64,000 nt of DNA. Source: Botryosphaeria dothidea (Eukaryota > Ascomycota > Dothideomycetes > Botryosphaeriales > Botryosphaeriaceae). Each line of letters starts with the position of its first letter. The first letter of the stretch is position 1. Below are positions 62,301 through 64,000 of the stretch, piece after piece. Both the position numbers and the translations under genes were made by a program. The DNA lies in NCBI GenBank assembly GCA_011503125.2, contig WWBZ02000062.1, positions 2,790,001 to 2,854,000 on the forward strand, in the 5' to 3' direction. Under the pieces are notes generated by a model that ran no database searches, was not told the DNA's origin, and saw only the letters and a program-made list of their open reading frames with translations.

Positions 62301-63112
62301 TGCCAGCTGATTGACGAGGAGCAGTATGACTTGGCTGAGCCTCACCTTATTGAGTCTCTCAAGATCAAGGATGGGTTGAGCCTTGCGGGAGAGAATGTAC
62401 CCCCATTCGAATTCGCAGAATCGAAGAAAAACCTCGCCATCGTCCGAATGTCCCAAGGACTGGTAGATGATGCCATTGAGCTCAGCCGAGTCGCAGTGGC
62501 TCATCTTGAGGCTGAGGCCGATCAGCAAAGCTGGTCCTACGAGCTATGCAGATTCACACTCGCTACTATGCTTTTCAATGCTGGGAATCACCGGGAAGCA
62601 CTGGACCTACACCGCAAAGTCCACGAGGCCCGTTGTGCTCTGTATGGAAGGCTCGGACACGCAACCCTACACAGTTGCTTCTCGATTGCACTTGCCGAGT
62701 ACAAATTAGAGAATTTGGCAGCCGCCAGGTAAATCCATCCTTACCAATCTTTACCTTTGATAACAAGATTGTTTACTAACTGTAAATACTTAGGGAAATT
62801 CTCAAGTCCTGTCTTGGAGATCCGATGACAACCCCCGTGAATCAATGGCCGATTGAATGCTCGATTCGTGCAATCTACCTTCAGTCCCATATTCTGGAGG
62901 CGTTCGGAGAGGCAGAAGCCGTCAGCGAGCTTCGTCAGTATGCATTGGGGGAGAAAGATCGGATTCTGGCGAACCATACAAAGGGCCTGCAAGTAAGCCT
63001 TCCGCAGGCTGCAGAAGGCGACATGAGTCAGATGATCATCTTCGATCACCTTGTAAACTCTGAGGCTGGCAGGTCGACTATCGGAAAGCTAAGGATTTGC
63101 CAGTGGGATTGA
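59316..63112 (+). CDS. NLR-like STAND protein: NB-ARC with TPR repeats
   Basis: Supported exons: from about 59738-59751 to 60071, then 60124-60153 (30 nt), 60205-60403, 60456-61575, 61622-62728, 62794-63112, with introns of 46-65 nt all keeping frame. A first exon from ATG 59316 (MQAPRLQSHTIKVKFGSSQK) is likely, but its junction is unresolved. The N-terminal helical region (GHGVFLAAEEHQRLWYNVL, LNPTLERLQGFSAIINGLVQ, IWGALLTVIDLSNEFQERL) resembles fungal pre-NACHT domains. The NB-ARC has P-loop GIGGQGKTQLA, Walker B WLLIFDNVD, GSIILTTQ and GLPLTLVRLAGH. The rest carries TPR-like repeats (about 62280-62800). Fungal STAND proteins sense non-self and can trigger regulated cell death. The ligand here is unknown. 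Confidence 0.85.
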
Positions 63113-64000
63113 CGCTCGGGGTGTGGGAAGGACATCTAGCGGCTCTACGTGTTCGTGCAGAATGAGGGGTTATCGCGGCATGCTCTGATTTGACTATATT
63201 TATCCCCTTGATTGGTTGATGATTCTCTTCGCTTGTACGAATATGCAGGCTTATCGACACGCCATTGTATGCCAACCGGGAATTCGCGACAGCGCAAGCC
63301 CTGTAGCCATATCGTGATCGTATTGATTGGAGCCCGCACTCTTGCACACTTCAGCCCAAACCTGAAGCCTCGTGGACTCATGCATATAATGGGCTGACGC
63401 ATAGTAGTCCAGCGGTCATGTGGTCAGCATGCCTGTAGATGGAATGCTGATCTCGCGAAGTTTGCGGCTCTGCACCCGCAAGGCAATTAGACTCCTCTTC
63501 TGCCTTGCTTTGGGCATCAAGAAGTTGCAGGGTCAGACTCAGGCCGCGAACACATTTAACGAAGGCCAAATGTTCAAATAGCCCTGGATAAGGCTTTGAA
63601 CGAGGCTACCCAGTCTTGACTGCAACCGGCCCTCACAAGCCTGACTCGTACGTATCCTGCACAAGGCTCAATGAGAGATACTTACGTGGCAATGCTTCAT
63701 AGTCTCAAGAATTACCCAATCATGGCCGATGCAAATAGCAGCAGCAGAACACAATCAAAAACCGACACGTCACCTCCACGGTCATCGGATACACGAGCGC
63801 AGGATTGGAAGAAATATCCGATCAGGCAATCCAGCTCGTCGGGCGGCGACAAGCAAGATATCATGATCAAACAGGACAACAGTGCGGACAGTGGCTTTTT
63901 AGCTGGTTGAGAAGCCCTGGGCAGCCTTTTTCCTTTTCAAGATATCCGAATTCCTGTCTTGTGGGGTCTGGTTGGCACTCTTCCTGAATTTTAGTACACA
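63113..64000. other. Right-hand end of the window, no firm gene
   Basis: Frames here are short. A plus-strand ATG frame at 63722-63910 (MADANSSSRTQSKTDTSPPR, Ser/Lys-rich) ends inside the window; it could be a small gene or a first exon, but nothing supports it further. Confidence 0.35.

Noticed and set aside
63415..63480. tRNA-like stretch TCCAGCGGTCATGTGGTCAGCAT
   Set aside because: No matching acceptor stem or T arm can be found.

Overview
This window is nuclear DNA of a filamentous ascomycete (Pezizomycotina). The genes carry short GT-AG introns, mostly 46-90 nt with a few longer ones, and many are arranged as divergent pairs. It encodes fungus-specific proteins: a Ste3-type pheromone receptor, a Cut12-like spindle-pole protein, Mmm1 of ERMES, an NPP1/NLP necrosis-inducing-type protein and a fungal NB-ARC/TPR STAND protein. 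The NLP, the LaeA-like methyltransferase relic and the NLR-like gene suggest a plant-associated fungus, perhaps a Dothideomycete. That placement is inference. No prokaryotic operons, CRISPR arrays or transposons were recognised.

Layout. 1-6 kb: 3' end of a lipid-droplet hydrolase, DCP1 (-) and an OCRL-like inositol 5-phosphatase (+). 7.7-14 kb: secreted FAD-linked oxidase (+), STE3 receptor (-) with an apparent frameshift, and an unrecognised membrane protein (+). 15-23 kb: GCN2 (-), divergent from CUT12 (+). 25-31.6 kb: methionine-permease-like transporter (+), three small proteins (two starting MGNxC), and CDC34 (+). 32-35 kb: SWI5 (-), divergent from YTP1 (+). 35-43 kb: a gene-poor stretch with a deleted tRNA-Lys, the NLP gene, a disordered orphan and a C2H2 zinc-finger gene. 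43.7-47.5 kb: SIS1 (-) and CBF5 (-). 48-49 kb: broken methyltransferase gene. 49.9-56.8 kb: derlin (-) divergent from LYS9 (+), then a short-chain dehydrogenase (-) divergent from MMM1 (+). 57-63 kb: serine beta-lactamase-like hydrolase (-), divergent from the NLR-like gene (+).

Most genes are independent housekeeping genes. Two functional links are visible. GCN2, the amino-acid starvation kinase, lies in the same window as LYS9, whose promoter holds a perfect TGAGTCA (Gcn4/CpcA-type) site. SIS1 has heat-shock-element-like repeats upstream. The less ordinary signals are the two apparent reading-frame breaks (STE3 and the 5' part of the NLR gene), the methyltransferase pseudogene whose two stops both fit C-to-T change in CpA, the tRNA-Lys lacking half its T arm, and the cluster of small MGNxC proteins.

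Exon boundaries were read by eye from splice signals, reading phase and family expectation. In each spliced gene modelled end to end (other than STE3 and the NLR gene) the exon lengths add up to a whole number of codons.
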